DNA from: Myroides marinus
GTDB taxonomy: Bacteria; Bacteroidota; Bacteroidia; Flavobacteriales; Flavobacteriaceae
Length of the DNA stretch: 59,784 nt
Reading direction: 5' to 3'
Assembly (NCBI RefSeq): GCF_900109075.1
Contig: NZ_FNYS01000022.1
Location: forward strand, 1-59,784
The notes under the pieces were generated by a model. That model did no database searches and was not told the origin of the DNA. It worked only from the letters and a program-made list of their open reading frames with translations. The position numbers were made by a program, and so were the translations under genes. Below are positions 18,391 through 26,404 of this stretch, piece by piece (positions within the stretch are counted from its first letter, which is position 1; each line of letters begins with the position of its first letter).

Positions 18391-19300
18391 GATTGTAATA
18401 ACTGGAGCTTCAGGCTTTGTAGGACAGAATTTATTGCCTTATTTAAGCAATAAAGGACATTATGTTCATACTTTATCTTTACGTAAAGAAGATTGGCAAA
18501 GTAGTCTTCCTACAACAACAGAAGTCATTATTCATTTAGCAGGTAAGGCACATGATACAGCTAATACTTCTAGTGCTGATGAGTATTTTAATGTAAATAG
18601 AGATTTGACTATAGCATTATTTGAGCATTTTATTAAAAGTGATGCAAAGGATTTCTTTTACTTTAGTTCTGTAAAAGCAGTAGCGGATACAGTGGAAGGA
18701 GTTTTAAAAGAAGATGTAACACCTAATCCTTATACTCCTTATGGACAATCAAAGAAGGAAGCAGAACAGTATCTATTAAATGCTTCTCTACCTGAAGGAA
18801 AAAGAGTGTTTATTATTCGTCCCTGTATGATACATGGTCCGGGTAATAAAGGAAATTTAAACTTATTATATAAAGTAGTAGAAAAAGGAATTCCTTGGCC
18901 TTTAGCATCTTTTGATAATCATCGTTCTTTTTTATCTATAGATAACTTATGTTATTTAGTGAATGAAATGATGCAAAATGCTAATGTGTCTTCAGGAGTG
19001 TATAACTTCTCTGATGACAAAGCTTTATCAACAAATGAATTGGTAACTCTAATAGCTAAGGTGTCTAATAAGAAACCTAAGCTTTGGCATATCTCTAAAG
19101 GTTTTATGAATAGTATTGCTTTTATTGGTGATAAGATAAAATTACCTCTGAACTCTGAACGATTAAAGAAATTGACGGAGAATTATGTAGTTTCTAATGA
19201 TAAAGTGAAAGAGACATTAGGTATAGATAAATTGCCTGTGAGTGCAGAAGAAGGGTTGGTAAGGACGATTACTTCATTTTGTGAAGGACGAAAAGCGTAA
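18383..19300 (+). CDS. SDR reductase, WbpV-like (UDP-6-deoxy-4-keto-HexNAc reductase)
   Basis: A 305-residue extended SDR protein: NAD(P) loop ITGASGFVGQNLLPYL, FYFSSVKAVAD for the catalytic Ser, and YTPYGQSKKEAEQYL for YxxxK. The close resemblance is to WbpV/WreQ-type reductases that convert UDP-4-keto-6-deoxy-GlcNAc to UDP-QuiNAc (or FucNAc), and these genes are typically found beside a WbpL/WecA-type transferase exactly as here. The upstream dehydratase (WbpM/FlaA1-like) is not in the window. ATG overlaps the preceding gene by 8 bases. Confidence 0.85.
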   Translation: MNKIVITGASGFVGQNLLPYLSNKGHYVHTLSLRKEDWQSSLPTTTEVIIHLAGKAHDTANTSSADEYFNVNRDLTIALFEHFIKSDAKDFFYFSSVKAVADTVEGVLKEDVTPNPYTPYGQSKKEAEQYLLNASLPEGKRVFIIRPCMIHGPGNKGNLNLLYKVVEKGIPWPLASFDNHRSFLSIDNLCYLVNEMMQNANVSSGVYNFSDDKALSTNELVTLIAKVSNKKPKLWHISKGFMNSIAFIGDKIKLPLNSERLKKLTENYVVSNDKVKETLGIDKLPVSAEEGLVRTITSFCEGRKA

Positions 19301-19423
19301 TGGGTGAAGGCCGTTAGACGTGAAGAATGAAAAGCGTCAAGTGTGACGACGCATTACGAGCGAAGCGATTCACGATCATAACGCATCACGTTGATAACAT
19401 CATTACGATTAAAAAAGAAAAAA
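19301..19423 (+). repeat. Possible dispersed intergenic repeat
   Basis: The 123 bases between the SDR gene and the lipid-carrier transferase are noticeably richer in GC than the neighbouring genes and consist of short imperfect repeats of ACG-, GCGT- and CGATT-containing words (for example AAAGCGTCAAG and GTGACGACGCATTACGAGCG). It encodes nothing I can recognise. The composition suggests a small interspersed element; this cannot be proven without the genome. Confidence 0.35.
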
Positions 19424-20380
19424 ATGGAATACAGTATAGTATTAGCAGTATTATTTATTGCAGAGTTAGTGTACTTTAAGATAGCAGATAAGTACAATAT
19501 CATAGATAAACCAAATGAGCGTAGCTCGCATACTCAAGTCACTTTAAGAGGGGGAGGAGTAGTGTTCTACTTTGGAGCGTTGGCATACTTTATTTACTCT
19601 GGATTTGAGTATCCTTATTTCATTATAGGATTGACAGCTATTACCTTAATTAGCTTTTTAGATGATATCTTTACGTTATCAAATAAGATACGTTTATTGG
19701 TGCATCTGGGGTCTGTGTTGCTAATGTTCTATCAATGGAATTTGTTTGAGTTATCTTGGTTGTGGATAGTACCAGCTTTAATCGGAGTAATTGGAACGAT
19801 CAATGCTTATAACTTTATGGATGGGATAAATGGGATTACAGCATGGTATAGTATTGTGATATTAGCTCTATTAGCTTTAGTTAATCAATCAGTAGACTTT
19901 GTGGCTATGGATTTGATTTTGTTTGCTTTATTAGGTGCTGTGGTATTTGCATTCTTTAACTTTAGAACAAAGGCTAAGGCTTTTGCTGGAGATGTAGGTA
20001 GTGTAAGTATGGCATTTATTGTTGTGTTCTTATTAGGACAATTAATTATAACAACAGGTAATTTTAGTTATATTTTATTCTTAACTGTATATGGTATAGA
20101 TGCTGTATGGACAATTGTTCGTCGTGCATTGAATAAAGAGAATATTTTTCAAGCACATCGTACTCACTTATATCAATATTTAGCGAACGAGGCAAAAGTA
20201 AATAAACTTTATGTTTCTTTTGGATATGGAGTTTTACAGTTTATTATAGGTTATGCAGCTATACTTATGACTTCTCAGGAAATGTGTACACAGGTTGCTT
20301 TTGCTGTTGGTGTATTAGTAGTAATGAGTGTAGTGTATTTGGTTGTTAAGAAGAAGGTAATAGAAAGATATGTTTTTTAG
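19424..20380 (+). CDS. WbpL/WecA-like undecaprenyl-phosphate sugar-1-phosphate transferase
   Basis: I use ATG 19424 (318 residues); the in-frame ATG at 19391 would add a charged, poly-Lys leader. The protein has about 10 membrane segments and the MraY/WecA motifs: ITLISFLDDIFTLSNKIR (DD pair), AYNFMDGINGI, FAGDVGSVSMAF and QAHRTHLYQYL (HIP-like His loop). It initiates repeat-unit assembly by putting a HexNAc-1-phosphate on undecaprenyl phosphate at the inner membrane. The adjacent WbpV-like reductase suggests QuiNAc or FucNAc as first sugar. Confidence 0.92.
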   Translation: MEYSIVLAVLFIAELVYFKIADKYNIIDKPNERSSHTQVTLRGGGVVFYFGALAYFIYSGFEYPYFIIGLTAITLISFLDDIFTLSNKIRLLVHLGSVLLMFYQWNLFELSWLWIVPALIGVIGTINAYNFMDGINGITAWYSIVILALLALVNQSVDFVAMDLILFALLGAVVFAFFNFRTKAKAFAGDVGSVSMAFIVVFLLGQLIITTGNFSYILFLTVYGIDAVWTIVRRALNKENIFQAHRTHLYQYLANEAKVNKLYVSFGYGVLQFIIGYAAILMTSQEMCTQVAFAVGVLVVMSVVYLVVKKKVIERYVF

Positions 20381-20681
20381 TAAAAGAAAAGTAGAGAGTC
20401 TTTTTACAGTTTAGAAAAAAAGGATTGTTTTTTGTTTTTTTCCTTTTTGGCTTGACCCAAAAATGAAACCAAAAAGGTCAAGGCTCAACCTAGTCAACAG
20501 TCAAATTGACTTTTGATTTTTAAACTAGCCAAAGTCGCTGACGCTCAAACACTGTCTAGTTTTTAAAATCTACAAGTATTTGACACTCGTTAACTAGCTT
20601 AGGCCAGAAAATCGCTTCGCAAGAGAGAATGTGTTTAGAAAGTTTATTTAACCCTCACTTCGTAAGAACAAAAGTGTAAAG
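20381..20681. repeat. Non-coding stretch with nested inverted repeats
   Basis: No gene is seen in these 301 bases. CCTTTTTGG and CCAAAAAGG form one stem, and CTTGACC with GGTCAAG, overlapping the same segment, forms a mutually exclusive one (about 20445-20485). Further on, GATTTTTAAACTAG and CTAGTTTTTAAAATC bracket CCAAAGTCGCTGACGCTCAAACACTGT (written in parts) at about 20514-20571. The words around GCTGACGCTCAAACA look like a widespread Bacteroidetes intergenic repeat, an impression that needs a genome search. Confidence 0.45.
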
Positions 20682-21161
20682 ATGAGTAATAAAGTATTAA
20701 TATACGGTAAAGGTGGTCATGGTAAGGTAGTAGAAGATACGATTTACCAGTTAGACAATGATAATAGTGTAGCGTACTTCGATGATGCTTCTAATCCTTA
20801 TAATGAGAATTATGAGAGAGAGGCAGAGTTAATTGTAGGAATTGGAAATAATGAGATACGTAAACGTATAGTGGGTGAAGTAAAGCATAGGTTTGCTACG
20901 GTTATACATCCTACTGCTTATGTGGCTCCATCTGCAGAGATTGGTGAAGGTACAGTAGTATTAGCGAATGCTGTAATACAAGCAGATGCTAAAATAGGGA
21001 AACACTGTATTATCAATGCGAATGTAACAGTAGATCACGATGCAATAGTAGAAGATTATGTATGTACTTATCCTGCTGCTTATGTAGCGGGCTTTGCTCG
21101 TATTACTGAAGGGCAGACATTGAAACCTGGACAGGTGGTGTGGAAGAGTGAGGTGTTTTAG
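20682..21161 (+). CDS. PglD/NeuD-like sugar acetyltransferase, short form
   Basis: A 159-residue protein with the PglD N-terminal domain (VLIYGKGGHGKVVEDTIY), then VIHPTAYVAPSAEIGEGTVVLANAVIQADAKIG, hexapeptide beta-helix, and the catalytic His in VTVDHDAIVEDY. Family members run to about 210 residues; here the coil following the catalytic His is short and the protein ends TEGQTLKPGQVVWKSEVF. It may be a naturally compact version or have lost two or three coils. In related clusters the gene is followed by a PglE-type aminotransferase, absent here. It is separated from the cluster by 301 non-coding bases and ends before a strong terminator. Confidence 0.8.
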   Translation: MSNKVLIYGKGGHGKVVEDTIYQLDNDNSVAYFDDASNPYNENYEREAELIVGIGNNEIRKRIVGEVKHRFATVIHPTAYVAPSAEIGEGTVVLANAVIQADAKIGKHCIINANVTVDHDAIVEDYVCTYPAAYVAGFARITEGQTLKPGQVVWKSEVF

Positions 21162-21200
21162 GGAAGGGGAACCAATTGATAAAACAGTAAATAAATATAA

Positions 21201-21240
21201 AAAAGCCAAAGATTGATAAGCAATCTTTGGCCTTTGTCTT
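21201..21240 (+). terminator. Intrinsic terminator at the end of the polysaccharide cluster
   Basis: GCCAAAGATTG (21205-21215) and CAATCTTTGGC (21221-21231) form a perfect 11-bp stem with loop ATAAG, preceded by an A run and followed by CTTTGTCTT. It lies 40 bases after the acetyltransferase stop and marks the end of the long + strand run. Confidence 0.85.
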
Positions 21241-21420
21241 ATAATATAATTTGTGTTGCTAATACTTAGTCTTGTATTGGTTGGTATATAGGATGAAATC
21301 CTTCCTATCGTCAGGATGATAGCTTGTTGATTATTGTTATGGATAATAATCTGCACTAATTGATTTGTCAGTTTTCAGTCTCTATTTATATAGCCTGTTA
21401 TCTGTTCCCTCTAAAACCCT

Positions 21421-21487
21421 CGCACGCCTCCTGGCTCCATCACTAAAAATGTCCACAGGACATTTTCTTTACGTTCGGCCCTCCTAA
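21421..21487. repeat. GC-richer element with perfect hairpin
   Basis: AAAATGTCC and GGACATTTT (21446-21466) form a perfect 9-bp stem with loop ACA, flanked by CACGCCTCCTGGCTCC and CGTTCGGCCCTCC. It lies just after the 3' end of the - strand cytidylyltransferase gene and could act as its terminator, but the flanks look like a dispersed Flavobacteriia repeat. Function not established. Confidence 0.45.
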
Positions 21488-21847
21488 TTATCGTTTGTTA
21501 TAGTATATCTCTATTCCTTTCTCTATACAGAAGTTCTTAGCTGTAAAGTTTTTTCCTTTATACTCTTCACCTATGATACGTACGTCTATTTTATAAGAAC
21601 GCATGATGTCTTCTAGATCTTGCTCTGTGGTATAAGGAACTATCTCATCTACATATTTACACCCTTTAAGCTGAATATAGCGCTCAACTAGCGTTTGAGA
21701 AGCAAGACCTTTATAATCTTTATCTGTATGTGGATTAGTCTGTAATCCTACAATTAGGTAATCACATTGTGACTTAGCTTCTTCTAGCATTTTGATATAT
21801 CCTGCGTGTAGGTGATCAAATGGGCTGAAGGTAATTCCTATTTTCAT
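21488..21847 (-). CDS. Cytidylyltransferase-like protein (TagD family)
   Basis: Start chosen at ATG 21847 (119 residues) because the family begins MKIGITFSPFD; the 20 upstream codons have no family resemblance. It is a small nucleotidyltransferase with Rossmann-like fold like glycerol-3-phosphate cytidylyltransferase. The nucleotide-binding signature is FDHLHAGYIKMLEEA, where the usual second His of HxGH is Tyr. IVGLQTNPHTDKDYKG and VRIIGEEYKGKNF (with the R-x-x-x-E-Y-K pattern of the family) are also present. Substrate is unknown; it may supply a CDP-activated group to an envelope polymer. It is convergent with the polysaccharide cluster. Confidence 0.82.
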   Translation of the reverse strand: MKIGITFSPFDHLHAGYIKMLEEAKSQCDYLIVGLQTNPHTDKDYKGLASQTLVERYIQLKGCKYVDEIVPYTTEQDLEDIMRSYKIDVRIIGEEYKGKNFTAKNFCIEKGIEIYYNKR

Positions 21848-22016
21848 TTCGTTAGGTGTGTTTTTTAATGATATTACAAAGCTATTGTTTTTTTTATGCT
21901 TTAACAAGAGGAAGAAAGGAAGGAAGGGAGGTAGGAATGAATATTCCCTTACCTGATTTTGTATAAAAGTATATCCATTTTAATAAAAACAGGATTTGCT
22001 GCATTTAGTTATAAAT

Positions 22017-22052
22017 AAAAAAGACGAACTATTTTTATTAGTTCGTCTTTTT
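22017..22052. terminator. Bidirectional intrinsic terminator
   Basis: AAAAGACGAACTA and TAGTTCGTCTTTT form a perfect 13-bp stem around a T-rich loop, with A residues before and T residues after, so it can work in both directions. It lies 31 bases beyond the 3' end of the - strand META lipoprotein gene, which it most likely terminates. Confidence 0.85.
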
Positions 22053-22082
22053 AGTTTACTGTATTGAGCTAGTTTTATAAAA

Positions 22083-22538
22083 CTAAAGATCTTGTTCTGC
22101 TTTAAGTTTAGCGATAATCTCTTGGTCTTTATTTTTTAATAATAGAATATCTTTTTCTATTTCAACGTGCTTTGTTTGTTCAAGTACTTCTATGAATTTT
22201 TGTTCTATAGCAAGATTTGGACAAGCCATTTGTGTTGATGCAATTTGCTTAATTGTAATAGTATTGTCTTTAAGTTGATAATTAGAACTAAAGTTATTGC
22301 ATCCTAGATTACCACTAATATCATTTTTTCGAGTGAATATTAAGTTTGGTTGTTTAGGGAAATTCTTATCTAAACTAACTGCTTGACCATTTAATTCTTG
22401 TAGGTTCCAAACAGTTTCTGATAAAGCCATAGAAGATACTTGAGCTTCTACTTGCTCATTATTTGTTACAACTTCTTTTTTAGTGTTACACGATACTGTT
22501 ATAATTGCTAGGGCAATTATTAAAGTGATTTTCTTCAT
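22083..22538 (-). CDS. META-domain lipoprotein (HslJ-like)
   Basis: A 151-residue lipoprotein: signal MKKITLIIALAIITVSC with lipobox T-V-S-C (Cys17), a short linker, then a META domain: ETVWNLQELNGQAV, LIFTRKNDISGNLGCNNFSSNY, IKQIASTQMACPNLAIEQKFIEVL, the last being the T-x-M-A-C signature. META domain lipoproteins are envelope proteins linked to stress or drug resistance (HslJ) with no known enzymatic action. It is transcribed divergently from the AraC gene at 22779, with 240 bases between them. Confidence 0.9.
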   Translation of the reverse strand: MKKITLIIALAIITVSCNTKKEVVTNNEQVEAQVSSMALSETVWNLQELNGQAVSLDKNFPKQPNLIFTRKNDISGNLGCNNFSSNYQLKDNTITIKQIASTQMACPNLAIEQKFIEVLEQTKHVEIEKDILLLKNKDQEIIAKLKAEQDL

Positions 22539-22778
22539 TTTGTTTTTTTTGATATTAATTGATAGACAAGGCTCTATTTATAAAAAAAGACATTGTCAAA
22601 CTTTGATGCAAAGACAAAAAAATAACAATACTCAAACAATGTATAAATGCGAATTTTTCTTACATATGATAAACGTGCTATTTTGATTCATTAAATTTTT
22701 AAAAACAGATGTATAATTAAAAAAAAGATAGCTTATTTTAGGGCGGTAGAATTTGATAAATTATATAATAGAAAGTAC

Positions 22779-23651
22779 GTGGATAAACTAATTATAGAAC
22801 AGTTTCATCATAGACAAAACAGTGGTCTATATATTAATTGTAGGGATTTGAGTGATTTAATACAAGAAAGAAAACAGACTCTATTTGATGCTCATAAATT
22901 AAGTTTTTTCTGTATTGAGTTAGTACTAAATGGACAGGGAAAGTATAGTGTTGATTTTAATGTTTTAGATATTAAGCAGAAGCAAGCTTTAATTGTTTCT
23001 AAGAATCAAATAGGACAGTTTCACAAACCAATAGACTATGATTCAAAAGTTTTAATATTCACCGAAGATTTTTTCTGTATAGACGAGCTTCACTTTCAGT
23101 TCTTTTATACCACTAGCCTTTTTAGTTTATCATCAGAATTAGCTGTTTTAAATGTAGAGAAGCACTTTAATGAATTAGCCCTTTTGTTTGATCTTATCAA
23201 AAGAGAACTAGACAAGAAGGAGTATAAGAAAAAGCAACAAGTACTTAATAATTATTTATTTAACGTGTTATTACTGCTAGAGGACAGTATAGATCAAACT
23301 GAATTAGCAAAACTTAATATTTTAAATGAGAGATATTTAGTCTCAAGTTTTAAAGCTTTAGTAAATAAGAGATTAGATAAAAGTATTTGTGTAAAGGATT
23401 ATGCCTTAGAGTTAAATACAAGTGTTAGAACAATTCAATACGCTTTTAAGAAAGTTGAAAATACAACGCCTTATGATTGGATTTGTGAACGTATAATTAT
23501 GGAAATAAAAAGATGTTTGCTGTATAAGAATGTGACCATTAATGAAATAGCAAACTTTTTAGGGTTTAAAGAACCCAATCACTTAACGGTTTTCTTCAAG
23601 AAAAAAACAGGAATGACTCCAGTTAATTTTAAAAATAGTTTTAAATATTAG
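22779..23651 (+). CDS. AraC-family transcriptional regulator
   Basis: A 290-residue protein starting with GTG at 22779; no in-frame ATG precedes it. The C-terminal ~100 residues form two helix-turn-helix motifs: KDYALELNTSVRTIQYAFKKVENTTPYDWI and TINEIANFLGFKEPNHLTVFFKKKTGMTPVNF. The N-terminal 180 residues resemble an AraC_binding_2-type sensor (as in ethanolamine EutR-like regulators) but the ligand is unknown. The target may be the divergent META lipoprotein gene, an inference from position only. Confidence 0.9.
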   Translation: MDKLIIEQFHHRQNSGLYINCRDLSDLIQERKQTLFDAHKLSFFCIELVLNGQGKYSVDFNVLDIKQKQALIVSKNQIGQFHKPIDYDSKVLIFTEDFFCIDELHFQFFYTTSLFSLSSELAVLNVEKHFNELALLFDLIKRELDKKEYKKKQQVLNNYLFNVLLLLEDSIDQTELAKLNILNERYLVSSFKALVNKRLDKSICVKDYALELNTSVRTIQYAFKKVENTTPYDWICERIIMEIKRCLLYKNVTINEIANFLGFKEPNHLTVFFKKKTGMTPVNFKNSFKY

Positions 23652-24066
23652 TTTTAATGATGTGATATTGTATGATTTATTCGTGATTATATAGTATATG
23701 TTTATGTTTTGATTTATATGTTTGCGACATAAGAAAGAAGCTTTAGAATTATTACAGATTAATTTTTATAAAAAGTCACTATGCTATAGGTAGTAACGTG
23801 GGGACGTAAATATTATTTTGATATTTGACTATACTAGGCTTAATGCTTTAAAGAAGTAGGTGACTTTTTTAAATTAGAATTAGACAACAAACAACAAATA
23901 TATTTTTTAGATTAATCCATTGCTGTAGGATTTAAAATAGTACAGATTTAAGCCTTCAAAAAGTGTCTTTATTTAGTTAAGGATACTTTTTTTAGTATAT
24001 ATCTTTATTTAAAGATACTAGTGATATTGGGTTAAAAATGTATTGTGTGTTTTTAAGAGTTAAAGT
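23652..24066. other. Non-coding stretch with two terminator-like structures
   Basis: No gene is visible in 415 bases. AAAAAGTCAC near 23770 and GTGACTTTTTT near 23861 could pair across about 85 bases, and AAAAAGTGTCTT...AAGGATACTTTTTT around 23958-23995 forms an imperfect stem with T tail. They could end the + strand AraC transcript and the - strand transcript of the barrel gene. Confidence 0.4.
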
Positions 24067-24972
24067 TTAAAAACAAGACAAAAGTATCTTGATGCCCACG
24101 CCTATATGAAAGCTACTGCTATGTACTCTGTTTAACTGAGTGGTATGGGTATTTCCATTTATCTTATATAGTTTATCTGTGCCTTTAGAAGCGTCTAGTT
24201 GGGTGTAATTAGCGGAGATAAAAGGTTGCAAGTTTTTGCTTATGTGATACCCAAGGCGTAGATCTAGGTTATAGCCACTAGCTTTAGACTTATGGGTAAA
24301 GCTAATAGGATGCTGTAGTTCTTCTCTTAGGTTCCAGTTGGCGTTAGCTAAGTAAGAGGGGATGTGTATGCCGCTGATGTCTAAAGTAGCTTGCCAAGGG
24401 TGGATGGTATAGCTAGTCTGTAGGCCATAGATTACGCCATGGTATCTTGGCTTATAGGTGCTATTTAGCTTCTTGTCCTTATTTAAAGGAGTGTCACTGT
24501 CTAACATATAAAGGGTCTTATAGTAACCAAGGTATCCTGCGTGTATGTTAAGGGTAAAGTCTTGACGATTTAGCAGCAGATAAGATAGCTCAAGGCTAGT
24601 CTTTATACTATGGCCTTTGTCTGCTTGAAGGTTAAACTCTGCGGTCTTAACTGCTTTATTATCTCCGGCGTAGTCTGAGTCATTTACTTTACCTGATATA
24701 ATGGTTTTATAGCTAAGCTCAAGCTTAAGCTGAAGTTTAGGTGTAATGGGTATACCTGAGATGATCCCTAGTTTAGGTCCGCTAAGATCTTTCCATTTAA
24801 GTTCTGATAATAGGTTAGGGAACTTTCCGCTTTCATTGCCTGCAATATCCCAGCTAAGCTCTTCTGTATCCCAAGCGGTGTAAGGGATAATATAAGGGCT
24901 TTGTTTTGGGTTTTGCGCATGTACAACAAGGCTAATAAAGTAAAGGCTAAGAAGAAGATAGTATCTGTGCAT
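24067..24972 (-). CDS. Omptin-like outer-membrane beta-barrel protein
   Basis: A 301-residue protein with signal MHRYYLLLSLYFISLVVHAQ. The rest alternates in 10-12-residue beta-strands and follows the omptin/Protochlamydia-OMP layout: LSWDIAG, LSELKWKDLSGPKLGI, SGKVNDSDYAGDN, a C-terminal NYTQLDASKGTDKLY and final strand SFHIGVGIKILL. D98 and D100 (NDSD) correspond to the first acidic pair of omptin proteases (Asp83/Asp85 in OmpT), but in the region of the catalytic Asp-His (REELQHPISF) I see only one His without the D-x-H pattern. So it is either an altered protease or a non-enzymatic barrel. It lies 80 bases after a secreted metalloprotease gene in the same direction. Confidence 0.65.
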   Translation of the reverse strand: MHRYYLLLSLYFISLVVHAQNPKQSPYIIPYTAWDTEELSWDIAGNESGKFPNLLSELKWKDLSGPKLGIISGIPITPKLQLKLELSYKTIISGKVNDSDYAGDNKAVKTAEFNLQADKGHSIKTSLELSYLLLNRQDFTLNIHAGYLGYYKTLYMLDSDTPLNKDKKLNSTYKPRYHGVIYGLQTSYTIHPWQATLDISGIHIPSYLANANWNLREELQHPISFTHKSKASGYNLDLRLGYHISKNLQPFISANYTQLDASKGTDKLYKINGNTHTTQLNRVHSSSFHIGVGIKILLSCF

Positions 24973-24993
24973 AGGGATATAAATAAGTAATGC

Positions 24994-25016
24994 CTACCTT
25001 ACTTATAGCAAGGTAG
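24994..25016 (-). terminator. Hairpin between protease and barrel gene
   Basis: CTACCTT (24994-25000) and AAGGTAG (25010-25016) form a perfect 7-bp stem with a 9-base loop. It lies 37 bases beyond the stop of the - strand metalloprotease gene. It has no clear T run, so it may be an mRNA-stabilising or partial termination hairpin. Confidence 0.45.
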
Positions 25017-25052
25017 ACACTAAATAATTGAATTAAATTTTATGACTTTTAA

Positions 25053-25868
25053 TTAAAATGGATATACTGAGGCAATAAACTGTTTGTCAGTAGCAGATAA
25101 AACAGTATTGTTTCCTACGCTAAATCCGTTAGTTGTCAAATCACTACTCACGCTGTAATGCATAATAGACTGTGTGTCGTATGCGCTATACTGGGTCTGA
25201 GTAGTAGAGTATTTAGCAAATAGGTTATTGTCTACATCACTTTTACTCCAATAGTTAGGATATCCTGCATAATAGGTATACACCTTGTTCTTATCCCATG
25301 GAATAGAAGTAAGAGGGTGTTGGTGCTCATGTATCATACCAAGAGCGTGTCCAAACTCGTGAATAACTGTTCTGCTGAATTCTGCATCACTAGTATTGTC
25401 GTTAAACCAACCGAAGTTCATCGTCTCTTCATTAGAAGGGATGTTAAGGGCCTGAGTACCTAAATAAGAGTATGATCCAGCTCCTTGAGTAAATGTAACA
25501 CGGATCTGTGGTGTACCTGTAGTTACAAAATTAAAGGTAATATTAGCGTGATTAGACCACTCTTTAGCGTATTGCATTACTTTGTTACGCACTTTAGTAC
25601 TTCCTCCGTATAAACCTACTGTAATTACGCTACCGTTAGGCCATTTAGTACTTCTGATAACTGCCCCTCTTGGGTCAGTGCCTGGTGCGTATACGTCTTT
25701 ACACATTTGTGTGCCGTCAAAGCCCTTAGGAATGTCCGCTAGTGGTACTGACTTTAAAGCAGCTAGAGATTGTAAGTTGTTTGAGCTAGAAGTGTCTTTG
25801 TCATTAGAGCAAGATACTAATGCCGTGCAAAGAAGTGATCCAAGTAGAATCTTTTTGTGTAATTTCAT
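25053..25868 (-). CDS. Astacin-like (M12A) metalloprotease, myroilysin-like lipoprotein or secreted precursor
   Basis: A 271-residue precursor. The N-terminus MKLHKKILLGSLLCTALVSC has a lipobox-like end at Cys20. The zinc motif is HEFGHALGMIH (His170, His174, His180, Glu171) and the Met-turn is SIMHYS with Met236 and the Tyr238 switch, placing it among metzincins of family M12A. Strong resemblance to myroilysin of Myroides, a secreted elastinolytic enzyme. Cys56 in DGTQMCKDVY, in the propeptide region, fits the cysteine switch described for promyroilysin. The enzyme would act extracellularly on protein. It is followed by the omptin-like barrel gene. Confidence 0.88.
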   Translation of the reverse strand: MKLHKKILLGSLLCTALVSCSNDKDTSSSNNLQSLAALKSVPLADIPKGFDGTQMCKDVYAPGTDPRGAVIRSTKWPNGSVITVGLYGGSTKVRNKVMQYAKEWSNHANITFNFVTTGTPQIRVTFTQGAGSYSYLGTQALNIPSNEETMNFGWFNDNTSDAEFSRTVIHEFGHALGMIHEHQHPLTSIPWDKNKVYTYYAGYPNYWSKSDVDNNLFAKYSTTQTQYSAYDTQSIMHYSVSSDLTTNGFSVGNNTVLSATDKQFIASVYPF

Positions 25869-26404
25869 AATGATTAATTTTGGTTATTAAATTATTTTAA
25901 GATTTAGCACATTTAAGGTTTAGTGTTCAAATACTTTTATTCGATACTTAATTGTAAGAATTGTTGATGTATTTTCTTGTTTTTTCTAAATGTTAAATAA
26001 ATTTAGCAATTCAGAGTGTATATCAAAAATCGAAGCTTGAGAATTAACTTTAAGGGAAGTGCGGGTATTTAGATTGTTAATAAAATCTTAAAATAGTGAT
26101 AATAAAAGTAGAATAGCCCTGATAAGTTTACTTGGTTTTTCAACTGCTGTTACTAATACAATGCTTTATAAAAATTAATGCTTAGAACTAAAAGATAGCT
26201 AAGAGAGTTATTATAAAATACCAGTATAACACAAGTATAGAAGTTGGGATTAAAAGTAAGATAGCTCTTTGATGGGGGCTTTTACTTTTATCTAGTGAGC
26301 ATATGAAGTGGATAGGGAAGTAAGGTATTAAAATACGTATGGTTACTCTTTAGCTAGAAAGGATAAAGGGAAGGGGACAAAAAGTGGGGACAGTTTGTTT
26401 TTTG
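25869..26404. other. Non-coding stretch, regulatory region of the protease gene
   Basis: No gene is seen in 536 bases. It should hold the promoter of the - strand protease gene, but I do not see a convincing TAnnTTTG box. TAAAAGTAA (26251-26259) and TTACTTTTA (26282-26290) form a perfect 9-bp stem with further AGC/GCT pairing, probably the terminator of the - strand response-regulator gene that ends at 26405. Confidence 0.5.

Noticed and set aside
20961..21356. 131-codon frame on the - strand
   Set aside because: Runs through the acetyltransferase gene and the perfect terminator stem; no domain and composition of an antisense frame.
22483..22686. 67-codon + strand frame upstream of the AraC gene
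   Set aside because: Overlaps the signal peptide of the META lipoprotein and the intergenic region; hydrophobic then poly-Lys/Asn sequence without family.
25582..25890. 102-codon + strand frame
   Set aside because: Antisense to the start of the astacin-like protease, which has intact catalytic motifs.
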